Position numbers and translations under genes: made by a program. This document shows, piece after piece, positions 9,216-19,956 of a DNA stretch of 64,000 nt. The stretch comes from Erythroxylum novogranatense (lineage: Eukaryota; Streptophyta; Magnoliopsida; Malpighiales; Erythroxylaceae), in NCBI GenBank assembly GCA_029891385.1, contig CM057228.1, positions 70,633,523 to 70,697,522 on the forward strand, read 5' to 3'. How positions within the stretch are numbered: position 1 is the first letter of the stretch; each line of letters opens with the position of its first letter. The notes under the pieces are model-generated. The model saw nothing but the letters and a program-made list of their open reading frames with translations. It was not told the DNA's origin and searched no databases.

Positions 9216-10829
9216 CTACCTCTCATCAGGGACTTCTACCACGTGATCTTCACTGATCTCCCACATGGCAGCAAGATAGGTCTCCATGCCTTTCTTCAAC
9301 CCTTTCTCAATACTCATAGTCAAACATGTCTCCATCGATGTTGTAGCCTTCGTCGTTCCCCCATCGAACCTACAACAATTTACGTAGAAGGAATTTTGTT
9401 CATTCATTAACATCATACCTCCCAAACTTGGGTATAGCATCACCTTTGCTGCTCTAAGGAAATCGATCCCCAGTATCATCTCGAAATCCTCTAATGGTAT
9501 GATGATGAAATTCATCTTGGCACGCCAACTTCCAATGCTCACTGGAACGTTGTAAGCAATTCCCGCAACTGCTTGTGCCTTACCCGCAGGGGTTGTAATT
9601 TTCATCGAAGCCTTGGACACCCTTATGCCCAACTTTCGAACCATCTTTTCTCCTAAGAAACTGTGGGTTGCACCAGTATCCACCATTGCGGTCACGTCCT
9701 TTTCCCCAACCTGTATACCCACATACATCAGTTTTTCAAAGGGAACTGACTCAGTACTAACCGCATTAAGCAAGGCAATCGGATTTAACGCCGCATCTTC
9801 CGAAGATTCACCATCTTCTTCGGCGATCAGGGCATTCAGTTTTTCCTTCCTTGGGCATTCTCTAGCAAAGTGTGGACCGCCACATAAGTAACAAGCAATT
9901 TTGCCCTTCTTCGAGGACGTCTCCCCGTTCTTCGAGCCCCCATTATGCTTGCCCTTACCTTTGAAGTCTCCCTTTTTGAAATCCTTCTTCTTCTTCCCCT
10001 CGGTTCTCTCCTGTTGGACGTGGCCTTTGCCCTTAGAAGAATTCGAGGAGCTCGCCTTAGAGTCTTTCGCCAATCGAAAATCCACCAAGGCATCGGCAGT
10101 CGCGATTGCACCAACCACGTCCTTCACATTCTGCCTCCGTAACTCCATTTGAGCCCACGGTTGTAACCCGGATAGGAAATTGAAGAGCTTGCCCTCATCT
10201 GACATGTTCTCAATATCCAACATTAGAGAGCTAAAAGACTTAACATAATCTCTTACCGATCCATCTTGCTTGAGCCGCTTCAGGGCATCCCTCACAAGCC
10301 AAGAAGTATTCATAGGAAGGAACTGATCCTTTAGCTCCTTCTTCATCTGCACCCACGTTTCTACGGGAACTCTACCCGCACTGATCTCCGCAGAGGTCCT
10401 CGTCCTCCACCAGAGCTTGGCATCCCCATCCAAGTACATGGCCGTCACATTGACCTTATCAACATCGGATACTCTAACAGCCGCAAAGTACTGCTCCATA
10501 TCCCACAAGAAGTTCTCCAACACCTTGGCATCCCGCACGCCTTCGAACACCCTTGGTTCACGTACCTTCACAGATGAAAGTTGAGGTGTGGAGCTTTCGG
10601 CCCGATCCCCATCACCAGTTGCAACAGCACGCCTGAGGATGGCAATCTCAAATTGAGCATCCTCCAATGTTTTGAACATATCTCCCATCTGTTCCTGCAA
10701 CTGTTGGATCCGTGCCTCCATCATCTCGAACCGAGTATTGTGGGAAGTAACCTCTTCCTCCCCCTGAGGAATAGGACCAATGAGTGCCTCCACCCTAGAC
10801 ACCCGTTCTGTCAAGTTGCCCACTGCCAT
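9216..10829 (-). CDS. gag-pro: gag-protease polyprotein (Galadriel-like)
   Basis: 537 codons from an ATG 11 bases past the primer site. Residues 25-70 look like a coiled coil; residues 90-250 form the gag core (FEGVRDAKVLENFLWDMEQY, LWWRTR). A basic stretch at 255-310 leads to a CCHC knuckle CYLCGGPHFAREC (Cys313, Cys316, His320, Cys325). The protease has DTGATHSF (Asp384) and ILGIDFL (about 452-458). This is the best-preserved gag in the window and looks translatable. It ends at TAG 9216, upstream of which a protease-RT spacer seems deleted. Confidence 0.92.
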   Translation of the reverse strand: MAVGNLTERVSRVEALIGPIPQGEEEVTSHNTRFEMMEARIQQLQEQMGDMFKTLEDAQFEIAILRRAVATGDGDRAESSTPQLSSVKVREPRVFEGVRDAKVLENFLWDMEQYFAAVRVSDVDKVNVTAMYLDGDAKLWWRTRTSAEISAGRVPVETWVQMKKELKDQFLPMNTSWLVRDALKRLKQDGSVRDYVKSFSSLMLDIENMSDEGKLFNFLSGLQPWAQMELRRQNVKDVVGAIATADALVDFRLAKDSKASSSNSSKGKGHVQQERTEGKKKKDFKKGDFKGKGKHNGGSKNGETSSKKGKIACYLCGGPHFARECPRKEKLNALIAEEDGESSEDAALNPIALLNAVSTESVPFEKLMYVGIQVGEKDVTAMVDTGATHSFLGEKMVRKLGIRVSKASMKITTPAGKAQAVAGIAYNVPVSIGSWRAKMNFIIIPLEDFEMILGIDFLRAAKVMLYPSLGGMMLMNEQNSFYVNCCRFDGGTTKATTSMETCLTMSIEKGLKKGMETYLAAMWEISEDHVVEVPDER

Positions 10830-10839
10830 TCCGAACTAT

Positions 10840-10852
10840 GGCTCTGATACCA
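10840..10852 (-). promoter_or_regulatory. Primer binding site (initiator Met tRNA), Galadriel-like element
   Basis: Minus strand reads TGGTATCAGAGCC, two bases from the end of the 5' LTR. It is complementary to the 3' end of plant initiator Met tRNA. Confidence 0.92.
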
Positions 10853-10854
10853 GT

Positions 10855-11731
10855 TGTTACAAAGGTATTTTAGGAACTCAAACTTTCACCGAAGTTTCTC
10901 GCTCACACCCTTTTTACGACAGTCCCGCTTAAATCCGCTAAAGCAAAGACCCTCTCTCACCCTCGAAGTGTTTACCTCGCACACACTCGAAGAAACAATG
11001 CTTAAAAGAACAATAAGAACAAAGGCAACAAGAACGCACAGAGATACGGTATAAAACCAACTTTATATACTTTCCCTCAAAAGAATACAAAGAATGCTCT
11101 CTCTGACTGAATGAGAAGAGCAAGGCTCGAATGAGCTATATATAGGCATCCTAACTTGCCTTCCAAGTTACATTCAGAATCCTACTCAATCTGAACTGCC
11201 TAAGATCGTGCTAGATCACGTCTATCCTTATCAGATTACATCACGTGTACCAATTAGACGACATCCCCGTCTAAATAGGACTCTAACTGATAAGATAAGA
11301 TAACAACAAGATAGAGATTACATTTAACTCGGAAACTAACATCCTTGTCCTCGAAGGACTCTATTATCTTCAGACGTTCAGTTCTACTGTAACTCTAACT
11401 CCCAGTTGTCGCCACATCATCCAAGATCTCCCCACGATCTCTATCCGTTGATGATGCAATGTGATCTCGCCAAAGCCCACTAGCACATTGGCCTGATCCA
11501 ATGCTCCCACAACAAGTCCATTAGTCGTGGTCCATTCATCCGAGCATGGGCTAAGTCAATCTCCACAAGGTCCGATGCTCTATCAAAATTCGCACCAAGT
11601 CCGATCCCACTCGCCCGTATTTGGCTTAGTATTTTCGCATGCCTCCCTTATGCGTGAATCCAGCTAACCTCTTGCCTAAGGCTCCTCATCAAGGTAGCTG
11701 AGAAGTGCTCCGGAACTTAGGGGTCTAATCA
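10855..11731 (-). repeat. 5' LTR of the Galadriel-like element
   Basis: 877 bp, partner of 5539-6419 with about 19 substitutions and a few short indels by eye, most of them C/T changes. The outer tip (complement of TCTAATCA) has an extra base relative to the left copy. This LTR would drive transcription of gag-pol leftwards. Confidence 0.9.
11137..11144 (-). promoter_or_regulatory. Probable TATA box in the 5' LTR
   Basis: TATATATA inside CTATATATAG, conserved in the other LTR near 5829-5836. The location suits a plant LTR promoter; no transcription data support it. Confidence 0.45.
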
Positions 11732-12115
11732 TTTCAATCAACTCATTCACCATAATTTCATACTACTCCAAAATATGCAAGTTTAGTAAAAATTCATCAA
11801 AAACCAAGAATTCATAGTCAACCTATTCATGCTCTATTGCTTTTCTGCATTTTCAACTTTCATGCTCAATTACTATTCTTCCTCTCAACTTCCATTTAAA
11901 CTCAATATCATCTATAAGCAAATTATGGTCCATGATTGATCATGAACATTAATAACAGAACATACACACATATACCCACTCATCATCAACTTACTACATT
12001 CACTACCTAAATCTTGTATATCATTTCAAATTCAAGAAATCTCATTTTTCTTTACTCATAACTAATCACTAACAACTTCTCATTTAATAGTTCTAACTTT
12101 CAAGAAAAGTTCAGG
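11732..12115. other. Unassigned A+T-rich non-coding stretch
   Basis: No coding frame, LTR tip or internal repeat seen. Composition resembles the non-coding stretch on the other side of the Galadriel-like element (4627-5495), so it may be the rest of the same Athila/Tat-like 3' region, but I see no alignment that proves it. Confidence 0.3.
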
Positions 12116-12952
12116 TCCAACATTAATATACATGCATATGCACAATTGTAACTAGCATTAGTGTACCAGTATGCGTATACACCCTTGCATTACACATTGG
12201 TACATGTGTACACATGCATAGTACACATGTATTATGCATGTGCACAACCATACTGATATGTCATTAGCTAGTTGTGTACTATATGCAACTATTAGTGTGT
12301 ATTGCATACATTGCATAATATATAGTATGTACACATGAATAGATATACTCATTCATGTATATACACTAATAATATACACATTGTATACCCTATGTGTGAA
12401 CATGGTATGTATAGCAGACATATATGCATAATTACATAACTATAGTATAGACCATGTATGCATTGTGCACACTATGTACCCACATGCAATAGTGCACATG
12501 CATAGGGTGTATACATATATACCATAGCTATGGTGCCATATACACTAGATACCATCAATATCTAATGTGACATGTATGTACTATGCATGTATACGTGTCT
12601 GTTATATAGAATGTATAGTGGTGCACAATGGTGTACTCATGGTGTGCACCACTATTGGGTATACACAATGCATGTGTACCCATAACATGCGTGTAAATAT
12701 TCATAATACAACCGTGGTACACTACTACTATGCACGCTACCATGGTGCACATGTACGTATAATACATGCTATATGGCAATAGTTGTACCGAATACTATTA
12801 CCACTTGGTACATACACTATCTGGTACCATGTCTAAACATCATTCGTAACATGCACTATAGTGGCATTATATATACATAATACATATGCATACATATTAT
12901 AGCACATTGGTTAGTATATAGTTACCATACACACATGCATACATATGGTAAA
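12116..12952. repeat. RY-alternating A+T-rich DNA, tract 1
   Basis: Purine and pyrimidine alternate for long runs (for example TATGCATGTGCACAACC). Self-complementary words such as CATG, TGCA, GTAC and TATA recur without a fixed period. It ends exactly at the tip of a family-d LTR. No real gene: frames here lack stops because TAA, TAG and TGA all need two purines in a row. Confidence 0.8.
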
Positions 12953-14009
12953 TGATGGCAGACCCAATAGGAACTTGTCTTAGAGAACCTTCAACAAGAT
13001 GGAACTATGCCCAGGAGTAGATAGAATCAAGCAAACATACGGAATCACAAGAAACAAAGTTGAAAAGATAGAAACAGAACACAAAGAAAATAGGAGGTGA
13101 GAAGAATGTTGATCGATGAAAAGAACCCTAAGAGAACCTGTCTCTTAGAACTCTAGCAAGAATGTTGGTCAATGGAAAGAACCCTAAGAGAACTTGTCTC
13201 TTAGAACTCTAACCTTAGGACGCCACAAAGGAAAACAACTCCTTTGATAAGTCAAGTATTCTCAAAGAATACAAAGAAAGCAAGAAAGCTCTCAATATTA
13301 TTTATGAATCAAAGACCCCTTTCAAAGTACATGGAGGGTGCCTATTTATAGGGAAAACTTCCTAACTTAATGTCCTAAAGAAGATACTAAATAAAAGGAA
13401 ACAAATCAATCCCTAAAAGGAAACAAAATAAACTTATAAAGGTGTTGACTAGATCACCTTATTTAGAGGAAACAAAAAAGGAAACTAAATAAAATGTGAT
13501 CTCAACATGTTGGACCATAGGGATCACGCCCATATCCTTATTTTTAAGTGGCACATGCTTGTCACATGGTACTTTAAGTGAGTTCTCCCAATTGGACTTC
13601 ATATGGGCCTTTGGACACTTTATGTTGGGCTTCAAGGAGTAAGACAATGCCTCTTGGACCTTTATGAGATGAAATCTGACTCAACAATAGGGGCTCTATC
13701 TCTTGAAGGTCTTGAATTAAACAATTCAATGCTTGCTTCATTGCTTTGGCCCTAGCTCTTGTCATTGGGCCTCCAACATCTTGTAATGGATCTTTAGGAA
13801 CATAAGACTTGAATGTTGGGCCTTTGATATGGGAATTTCGTTCATCCCCTTGCCTTGAATATTTAGACTTCAAATCTGATCCAATTTCAGCTCCTAAGCC
13901 TCCTTTTGCAAGCTCATGTCCATGCAAGTCACGTCCTAGGCTTCCTTGAGGCGAATCACGCCATAGATGCTTCTCTTCTTTTCTTACACATGCCCATGGT
14001 TCTTCATCA
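12953..14009 (-). repeat. Solo family-d LTR in RY DNA
   Basis: On the minus strand it begins TGATGAAGAACC (14009) and ends CTGCCATCA (12953). The flanks GTAAA and GTATA differ at one base, so an old 5-bp target-site duplication is likely. It holds the tail of the pol frame (13574-13927, with GGPMTRARAKAMKQALNCL) as in the other d copies. A plant TATA (complement of CTATTTATAGGG) lies near 13345. No internal region remains, so LTR-LTR recombination removed it. Confidence 0.88.
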
Positions 14010-16650
14010 GTATACTATAGTAATACTATGCACATATGCATGGTACACTATTATAGTAATGTACATATGTACCATTAGTATCTATGCATGCTAATTATGG
14101 CATAATTGCTACCATGTAATAGTATAACTAGTTACTATGCATAATTATGTTACACCATATATGTGTACACATTAACATACACATACTAGTACAATGGCTA
14201 TGTGTACAATAATTAGTAGTATGGTACATATCATTTGGATACCTATTATATGTACCCTAGTGTATAATATCTGTTACCACTAGGAATGCATCGCATGAAC
14301 ACACTATAATATGTATGCATAGTACATATTATAGTATATGCATATGCATATTTATACAATGCAAGATACTATAGTTATATGGCACATATCACATTTGTAC
14401 CATTTTATAGTTTATTTTATGTAAATATACACATACGTAAGGTACATGTGTACTATGCACTAAACAATACATATACTAATTAGTTATGTATATGTACTAT
14501 ACATAACTAATTAGTATATGTATTAGTTATGTATAGTATAACAATTATACTATACTAGTCTATAGTATAATTAGCCACATATGATTATTTTACATGTAAT
14601 GGTACATATGTAATATAGTATGTACCAATAATACCATGTATAACTAATTTAATACATGGAAACATAATACATATGTATACATGTATACATACTACAATTT
14701 GGGAACATACATTATGTATGCATGCATAATGTACTATTATATGTTAACCATTGCATGTACATTGCATGTTACCATTATATATATGTACTATGCGTGTATG
14801 TGTACCACTATGGTAGTGACTTTAGTTTTATACATTATTGTAATGCTTGTGTGCATATGTGTACATGTATACTTGATGTGTACACATGGTATAACAAATG
14901 TACGTACTATGTAGTGTACATACAATTGGTACTATGTGCATATGCATGTGCATGGTACATGTACCCATTAGCTATGCATTCCATTGCATGGTACACATAT
15001 ATACCATGTACATATGCAAATAATGTTAATTGCATATTGTACATGGTATATATACCATTCATACATTGGTAATATACTGTACTATACCATACATGTACCA
15101 CGTGGTAAGTACAACATACCATGTGCATATACATGGTAGTACATGTATTACACATATATGCATGCTATTGTGAACGTAACACAATACATGCATTCACATG
15201 TACCATGCATATGCATATACACCAATGTTACCTTGTATACACATGGGCATGCACATATAACAATTACTATATATGGTGCATGTATTTTTTATACATGCAT
15301 ATATTAGTTGACATATAACGATTACTATATATGTACTAGCAACCATGTTATAATGCATGCGTACACATGCAAATCAATAGTACTGGCACACTTATCCAAC
15401 GTATGTATAGCTCATCACCATTACTATATGGCACCATTAGTGTATAGTACACTAATGGTGCCATATAGTAATGGTGATACCATGTCAACTAATATATTAC
15501 CATATGTACACTACTACTATTCCATACTAAACGCTATATGCATGTGTCATCTATACCATATACATATGTACTTGTACACACATGTGTATACTCAATGGCA
15601 CATATGTACACTAATGGTTCTACATGCATTAGTGTTAGTGTACGTGCATATGGAACCCTAGTGCACATACCATTAATAAATTGTATAAAGAATTGTTTAC
15701 ACTATACTGGTTTATGCACATCATAGTATGCATGTACACATGCATTATAGTAGTACATTACCATGTAGCATAGTGGCATGCTACACATGTATAGTGTGGT
15801 ACATACATATGTATGTGTACACATGTATGTAGACAAGTAAAGTATTATGATGTATACTATATTGTACATATGTATCATTATACACATGCATATATTACAT
15901 GTACAAATAGTATGCATAGCATTTATAGATAAAGTTATTACTAAACGCTAGATGATATGTACCATAGCAATGTACCAATATTATTTTTGTATGAACATTT
16001 GTACTATACATGTTATACTAGTACAATAATTTATGTACATAATGGTACACATAGATTTGTTTTATTATTACACATGACATAGTGAACTAAGTCATCTAGT
16101 AGGAAACTATAGTTTACCAATGCACCGCTAATAAGGTGATTGCATGTACATATATGTACTACCATACTAAATACATGCATGTACACGTACTAGTATAATA
16201 CATGTTATAGTGTGTATCCCATACACACTATATCTAATGCATGGTAGTAGCAATATTATGTGTGCATAGTTAATACATGCATATAGTGCTATGTGCTGAC
16301 ATTAGATGCACATAATACTACCATATGTAAACTATAGTACAAATGCATATGTACTATAGTGTACATATGTGCATGCACTAATGTAATAACTATTATTACA
16401 TGAGTTATAGGGTACATATGTGTATGATACATATGTACAATATAAGTAAGTATTACTATGGTACCATGTGTAGCATAGGTGTACCATATAGCATGTACAC
16501 CATGCATACACTATACATAACAATGGAGCACCATAGTATAGCATGTACTATACATATGTACACATGCATGGTATACATTAATGCTATTACCATATGTATG
16601 TACCATATACCATGATATTACCACTATTATATGTTACATGGTCACGTAAG
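14010..16650. repeat. RY-alternating A+T-rich DNA, tract 2 (largest)
   Basis: 2.6 kb of the same alternating DNA with many short perfect inverted repeats, for example 14495-14511 with 14522-14538, and 15414-15444 with 15448-15478. It is bounded by a family-d LTR tip on the left and a family-c LTR tip on the right. Frames such as 14722-15072 encode only a handful of residue types dictated by the RY pattern and are not genes. Confidence 0.8.
15414..15478. repeat. Perfect 31-bp inverted repeat with 3-base loop
   Basis: Arms 15414-15444 and 15448-15478 are exact reverse complements around TAG. It is the longest perfect hairpin I found in the RY DNA. Confidence 0.92.
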
Positions 16651-17336
16651 TGATGCGCAACCCCAAGACCCTCAATCAACCCATAGAACTCGTTACCAAT
16701 CAAATCAAAATTAGTTTCTCAACAAGCGATCAGATTAGGATTTGTTCTTACACCCAATAACACTTATGACAAGAACCCAAGTTAATTTTTAGAAACCCCT
16801 TGAACCCCAATCAGTTAAGCACTCAAGAACACAAGAAACAGCAATTAAAATTGATAACAAAAGATAAACTCAATTGCAATCAATAAAAACACCTTGTGCG
16901 TAAACATAAAAGAAAGCAATCTCTCTTTCATTCAGATATGAAATTTTCGAAATACAACTTGTTCTTCCATTACAACTGAAAATAGCCTTGTTATAGGCAT
17001 TATAATGTAAGACAAAACAATAAAAAACTGAAATAAATGTCTTCAAGGTAGTAAAGAAGATGGTTGATGTGGAAAAAAACGTGGTGGAGAAGGTGGGTGT
17101 GATGAAAAGACAATCTTTAATGTTGAGAGAGAGGTGGCTGTTTGAGAAAATAAGATGGAGAGTGAATATGACAGCCTCAAAACCCTAAAACATGCTTAAT
17201 TAAACCTAAAACTAATGAATTTCTCAATGGGCTTAAATAAAATAACAAGCGGCCCGTGTATTCTAACTTAAAAAGCTAAATTGAACCCATAAACCAAGTC
17301 TAAAAAAGAAGTGACTAAAAACCAATGTGGCCCCCC
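16651..17336 (-). repeat. Family-c LTR, distal part
   Basis: The minus strand is collinear with the family-c LTR that begins at 63393; the stretch 17222-17336 matches the reverse complement of about 63880-63995. The LTR ends TTGCGCATCA at 16651, directly on RY DNA. This is the end of a minus-strand family-c element whose other parts are 24241-24732 and 29767-30029, with copies B and C between them. Confidence 0.85.
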
Positions 17337-17678
17337 TTTAGGGTTTTTAGGTTATCTTTGTTAGGGTTTACATTGCAAAGGGTATTTAAACCCTTGTTTT
17401 AGCTATGAACACGAGTTTTAGAGAGATCAACAAAATTAGAAAGCATTCTTCAAGAGAAAATTGAGATTCTTGCTTGTTTTACCTTAAGGATTGATTCAAC
17501 TTATCAAGTAAGTTCTAACTTGTATGCTAATTCAATTCCTACAATCTTATACTCTTTGTTACCAATTCCTTGCTGTTTTGGGGGTGAAGGGTCTTGTTAG
17601 ATTGATTAAATTTAGGTTTGGGAACAATCATTGAAACGGAGGTGATCTAGACATTGATTCTAGGTTGTTGCCGTATCA
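17337..17678 (+). repeat. 5' LTR of copy B, 3' part only
   Basis: Matches the last 342 bases of the family-a LTR and ends GTTGTTGCCGTATCA. The upstream 560 bases, including most of U3 and the pol-tail frame, are missing. Confidence 0.9.
17383..17390 (+). promoter_or_regulatory. Probable TATA box of the family-a LTR
   Basis: TATTTAAA inside AAAGGGTATTTAAACCC, conserved in all family-a LTRs (for example 23944-23951). The place suits a promoter; unproven. Confidence 0.45.
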
Positions 17679-18634
17679 TCTTTGGTATCAGAGCCTAGGT
17701 TTTAAATTCAATCTTTATCTTTAATTTTCTGTTTGTTCTTGATTATTATAGTTAGTTTATCATTGAAATTCGAAAAAAAAGAAAAGAAAGAAAGAAAGAA
17801 AGAAAGAAAGAAGAAAGAAAAGAAAGAAAGAAAGAAAAGAAAGAAGAGAAAGAAAAAGAAAGAAAGAAAGAAAGAAGTAAAAAAAAAATCAAGATTGTGA
17901 ATCTTTGTGAGTTTGAGTTGATTTGCTTGTAAGATTCATCAAGAAACGAATCTGATCATTCTAGAATTCTATAATTCCGTTTCTTTATTATTCAAGATTC
18001 ATCAAGAAAACATCCTTCATTCAAGAAACTCATCAAGACTTGTTTTCTTGCATCAAAAAACAATATCGTGTTTCAAGATTTACTTTCTTGCACCCAAAAC
18101 GTGTGTCTTTGATAAAATTGCTTATCTTTCAATTTTGAGTTATTGGGCGATCTGAATGTTCTTGTTAGTTCGGGTTTAGGGTTGTGTTTAATTCATAGTT
18201 TCGTCTTTTCTTGCACTCTTTGGTTGCTTTTTATTGTTTGCTGTACTTTTGTTTCCATTACACGTGAATTGAGTAATCTTGTTTCATATTGCTCAATTGG
18301 TACAAAAAATCATTCACATCGCTTTCTCCATCTAGTATGTGTTTATTTTAAATCTTCCTTGCTTTATTTACCTTAAATTGCATCTAGTTTTGTGTTTTCT
18401 TCCTTTCTTTAGGTATTCGTTGTTTTCTGCTTAATTAAGTTCTTTGGTGAGCTTATTTGGTTGGTAGTGATTGATCCGGACAAGTAAAGCGTGCTAGAAT
18501 CTAAAGTGTGTAAGCTCATTTGAGGGTAAAGCCATCTTTTGAGTGAAACACGAGGGTATCCAATCTGATTAGATAGAAACACGTGAGGGAGTGTGTGAGG
18601 AGCTGTTCTAACGTGTTTTTGCAGATTTTACATC
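17679..18634 (+). other. Family-a 5' leader with GAAA microsatellite
   Basis: About 950 bases of untranslated leader. A purine tract made of GAAA units fills 17772-17889 and also occurs at the same place in the leaders at 25946-26080 and 36687-36825 (inverted), at different lengths. The frame at 18143-18376 is not conserved as protein and is not reported as a gene. Confidence 0.8.
17683..17694 (+). promoter_or_regulatory. Primer binding site (initiator Met tRNA), copy B
   Basis: TGGTATCAGAGC, four bases after the LTR end (spacer TCTT). Same site, inverted, at 26153-26164. Confidence 0.92.
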
Positions 18635-19956
18635 ATGTCCAATTCAAAGGATAGTAAAGGTAGTGACAAGGATGAAAAGAATAGTGAGGCTGATCAACAC
18701 ACATTCTTTACTTTGGAGGCTATGCAACATCAATTCCAAAGGATTGAGAACATGTTCAGGGATGTCAGTGATAAATTTGATAGACAAGATCAAGCCATTA
18801 GGATTTACAACAAGAGGCTTCATCTAATGGTGCAACAAGGAGGCAAATGCTAGGGAGCTAACTCACATGCGCTATGAGTATGAAGATGAATATGATGATG
18901 GGGAAGATGAAGAAGATTGGCATAGGGCCGATTTGGTGGAAGAGGGGACGGAATGATAGAGGAAGAGGAAGAGGTTATAGAGGCCGAGACAATGCAAGGG
19001 GAGAAGACAGGGTCGAGCGTGTGGATAGAAATTTGGGCAGTATCAAGATGAAAATACCATCTTTTCAGGGTAAGAATGATCCAGAAGCTTACTTAGAATG
19101 GGAAAGAAAGGTGGAGATGATTTTTGAATGCCATAACTATTATGAGGAGAAGAAGGTGAAGCTTGCTGCCGTGGAATTTCATGATGATGCACTTATTTGG
19201 TGGGATCAACTTGTTTTGAACAAAAAAAAAGGAATGGAGAGGATCCTATTGATACTTGGGCTGAAATGAAGAGGGTCATGAAGAAGAGGTTTGTGCCTAG
19301 TTACTTCTATAGGGAGCTCCATCAAAGGCTCCAAACCTTGAGACAAGGCACCAAAAGTGTAGAAGAGTACCGTAAGGAGATGGAGATAGCCATGATTAGG
19401 GCTAATGTAGAAGAAGAAAGAGAAGCCACCATGGCACGTTTCTTGGCTGGTTTGAACAAAGACATTGCAAATGTTATTGAATTGCACCATTATGTGGAGT
19501 TAGAGGAGATGGTGAATATGGCCATGAAGGTGGAGAGGCAACTCAAGTACAAAACCTCCAACAAGGCTTCTTACCCAAGCTCTACTACAAATTGGAACTC
19601 GAAATGGTCCAAGAAGAATGAGAAGGACAAAGACAAGCTAAAGGAAGAGAAGAACAAGGCAGATCCAAAAGGTACTTTTAAAACTCCAAGTTCTTCTAGT
19701 TCCAATTCTGAAAAGCATAGGACTATTAAATGCTTTAAATGTCTTGGTATTGGTCATATTGCTTCTCAAAGCCCAAACAAGAAAACAATGTTTGTGAGAG
19801 GAGGAGAAGTTGTGTCTGAGGAGGAAGAAGATGATTTGACTTCCATGCCTGAGTTAGAAGATTGTTCTGATGTGGAAGTTGAGTATGCACCTAGGGGTGA
19901 ATTACTTGTTACTAGGCGAGTTTTGAATGCTCAAGTGAAGGAAGATGGAATTGAGC
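18635..19956 (+). pseudogene. gag: gag (copy B), frameshifted
   Basis: It starts MSNSKDSKGSDKDEKN at the same ATG as the other copies. A missing base near 18805 ends the first frame; a second frame runs 18874-19269 and contains MKIPSFQGKNDPEAYLEWER and the WWDQL block. A further A-run insertion (19219-19228) moves the rest into the frame 19197-20948, with RRFVPSYFYRELHQRLQ-type sequence and GLNKDIANVIEL. The knuckle CFKCLGIGHIASQS has Ser in place of the last Cys (copy D keeps Cys). Gag would coat the RNA. Confidence 0.88.

Larger units (their letters stand above)
5539..11731 (-). mobile_element. Nearly complete Galadriel-like chromovirus
   Basis: Two LTRs of 881 and 877 bp enclose, on the minus strand, a primer site, gag-protease, RT, RNase H, integrase and a chromodomain. 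The LTR tips are TGTTA...TAACA on the left; the right copy shows TGATTAGAC at its outer tip. I counted about 19 substitutions between the LTRs by eye (roughly 2 percent), so it is one of the younger insertions here. RNase H is frameshifted and RT has a stop, so it is dead. Flanking bases (CCTAT and TTTCA) do not match, so no target-site duplication is seen. Galadriel is inferred from the gag style and the C-terminal chromodomain. Confidence 0.9.

Noticed and set aside
5539..11731. Target-site duplication of the Galadriel-like element
   Set aside because: Flanks CCTAT and TTTCA do not match under any small shift I tried; the left edge is a repair scar.
11732..12115. Possible host gene or promoter between elements
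   Set aside because: No coding frame, splice pattern or promoter motif beyond A+T richness.
14681..15661. Several 60-117-codon frames rich in Tyr, Cys, His, Met and Val on both strands
   Set aside because: They follow from purine-pyrimidine alternation, which excludes stop codons; no domain, start context or conserved reading is seen.
17683..17694. tRNA-like match
   Set aside because: Only the 12-base primer site is present; there is no cloverleaf, so no tRNA gene.
18143..18376. 77-codon hydrophobic frame in the family-a leader, possible extra gene
   Set aside because: Not preserved as protein in the leaders of copies C and D; composition is that of T-rich leader.
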